A stretch of DNA of 37,300 nt from the NCBI GenBank assembly GCA_945862355.1, contig CAMAYR010000014.1, forward strand, positions 1 to 37,300, read 5' to 3'. The DNA is from Devosia equisanguinis (GTDB taxonomy: Bacteria > Pseudomonadota > Alphaproteobacteria > Rhizobiales > Hyphomicrobiaceae). Below the pieces are notes generated by a model that saw nothing but the letters and a program-made list of their open reading frames with translations, ran no database searches and was not told where the DNA came from. Positions 37,072 to 37,300 of this stretch are shown piece after piece (position 1 is the first letter of the stretch; every line of letters starts with the position of its first letter). A program made the position numbers and the translations under genes.

Positions 37072-37148
37072 CTAGTGTTCCGGTTCTGACATTTGTTTCC
37101 CGTTGCGGCGAGGCTCGGTGCAAATGTCAGAACCATTAGGAACACTAG
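37072..37148. mobile_element. 77-bp imperfect palindrome, possible MITE or fused IS ends
   Basis: Outer arms CTAGTGTTCC (37072-37081) and GGAACACTAG (37139-37148) are exact reverse complements. Inner arms GGTTCTGACATTTG (37082-37095) and CAAATGTCAGAACC (37121-37134) are too. The only asymmetry is ATTA at 37135-37138. The loop is 25 bases. CTAG at both ends is compatible with the 4-base CTAG target used by IS5-family elements, though CTAG is itself palindromic. There is no protein of its own. It looks like a pair of terminal inverted repeats with almost no interior. Confidence 0.65.
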
Positions 37149-37300
37149 CAACTCGCCGCAGAAGTATTGGAAATACGGGTTCTCGACCCAGCGGCGCACC
37201 AGCTCCTCATCGGACAAATCGAACGTGTGCTTGAGGATCGACAACCCCGCCATCAACCGGGTCGGCAACGGTGGCTGACCCGGTCCATCCGTGTACATGT
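37149..37300 (-). pseudogene. Truncated IS5-type transposase, N-terminal fragment
   Basis: Reading from the right window edge on the minus strand, the frame encodes GQPPLPTRLMAGLSILKHTF followed by DLSDEELVRRWVENPYFQYF and CGE, the N-terminal DNA-binding part of a common IS5-family transposase of Rhizobiales. The match stops at 37152; one codon later the 77-bp palindrome begins, and the frame then runs meaninglessly to 37062. The DDE catalytic domain is therefore missing. The true start is beyond the window. Confidence 0.8.

Overview
The window is GC-rich chromosomal DNA, about 60-65% GC by eye. The organism is most likely an alphaproteobacterium of the Rhizobiales/Hyphomicrobiales. This rests on three observations: an aa3-type cytochrome c oxidase cluster (coxB-coxA-ctaB-coxF-like-ctaG-coxC, then DUF983 and SURF1) running into threonine synthase, an M16 peptidase, a GNAT acetyltransferase and an EAL protein, an order familiar from that group; an IalB-family secreted protein; and several small secreted or hypothetical proteins of rhizobial character. 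Genus cannot be fixed from the sequence alone.

Layout. (1) 1-312: no supported gene, one strong hairpin. (2) 313-3164: an SDR oxidoreductase on +, convergent with a two-gene Rieske ring-hydroxylating oxygenase operon on - (alpha 1579-2838, beta 1108-1575), then tRNA-Asn(GTT) on -. (3) 3247-5277: a PcfJ-like protein and an IalB-family secreted protein, both on -. (4) 5697-11337: the cytochrome oxidase operon, closed by a perfect 12-bp-stem hairpin at 11367-11392. (5) 11644-14325: a YiiX-like permuted papain-fold protein, a DUF983 zinc-ribbon membrane protein and SURF1. (6) 14568-21564: thrC, M16 peptidase, GNAT and a large PAS-GGDEF-EAL membrane protein. The stops and starts of thrC/M16 and of GNAT/EAL overlap as ATGA, so the four genes look co-transcribed. 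(7) 21595-25154: an ADP-forming acyl-CoA synthetase (-) divergent from a Bcr/CflA-type MFS exporter (+). (8) 25231-26842: a small conserved-looking protein, then an odd stretch crowded with ACGCAAC/ACGCGAAC motifs. (9) 26843-29749: a - strand group of DsbB-like, DedA-like, HemW and a small secreted protein. (10) 29984-37005: a + strand group of alpha/beta hydrolase, CoxL-type molybdopterin subunit, SDR/epimerase, ThDP-dependent enzyme and a PlsC-like acyltransferase. (11) 37072-37300: a truncated IS5-type transposase abutting a 77-bp palindrome.

How the genes work together. Regions 4-5 make and assemble terminal oxidase: structural subunits I-III, heme O synthesis, CuB insertion and SURF1. 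Regions 2 and 10 look catabolic: an aromatic-ring oxygenase, hydrolase, molybdenum hydroxylase, reductase and ThDP enzyme. None of these has its usual electron-transfer or partner subunits nearby. Region 9 carries envelope thiol oxidation and heme trafficking.

I found no CRISPR array, prophage or recognisable defence system. The strongest unexplained signals are the ACGCAAC repeat cluster at about 25930-26478 and the partnerless molybdenum-hydroxylase/ThDP-enzyme group at 31095-36024. Neither is shown to be a new system.
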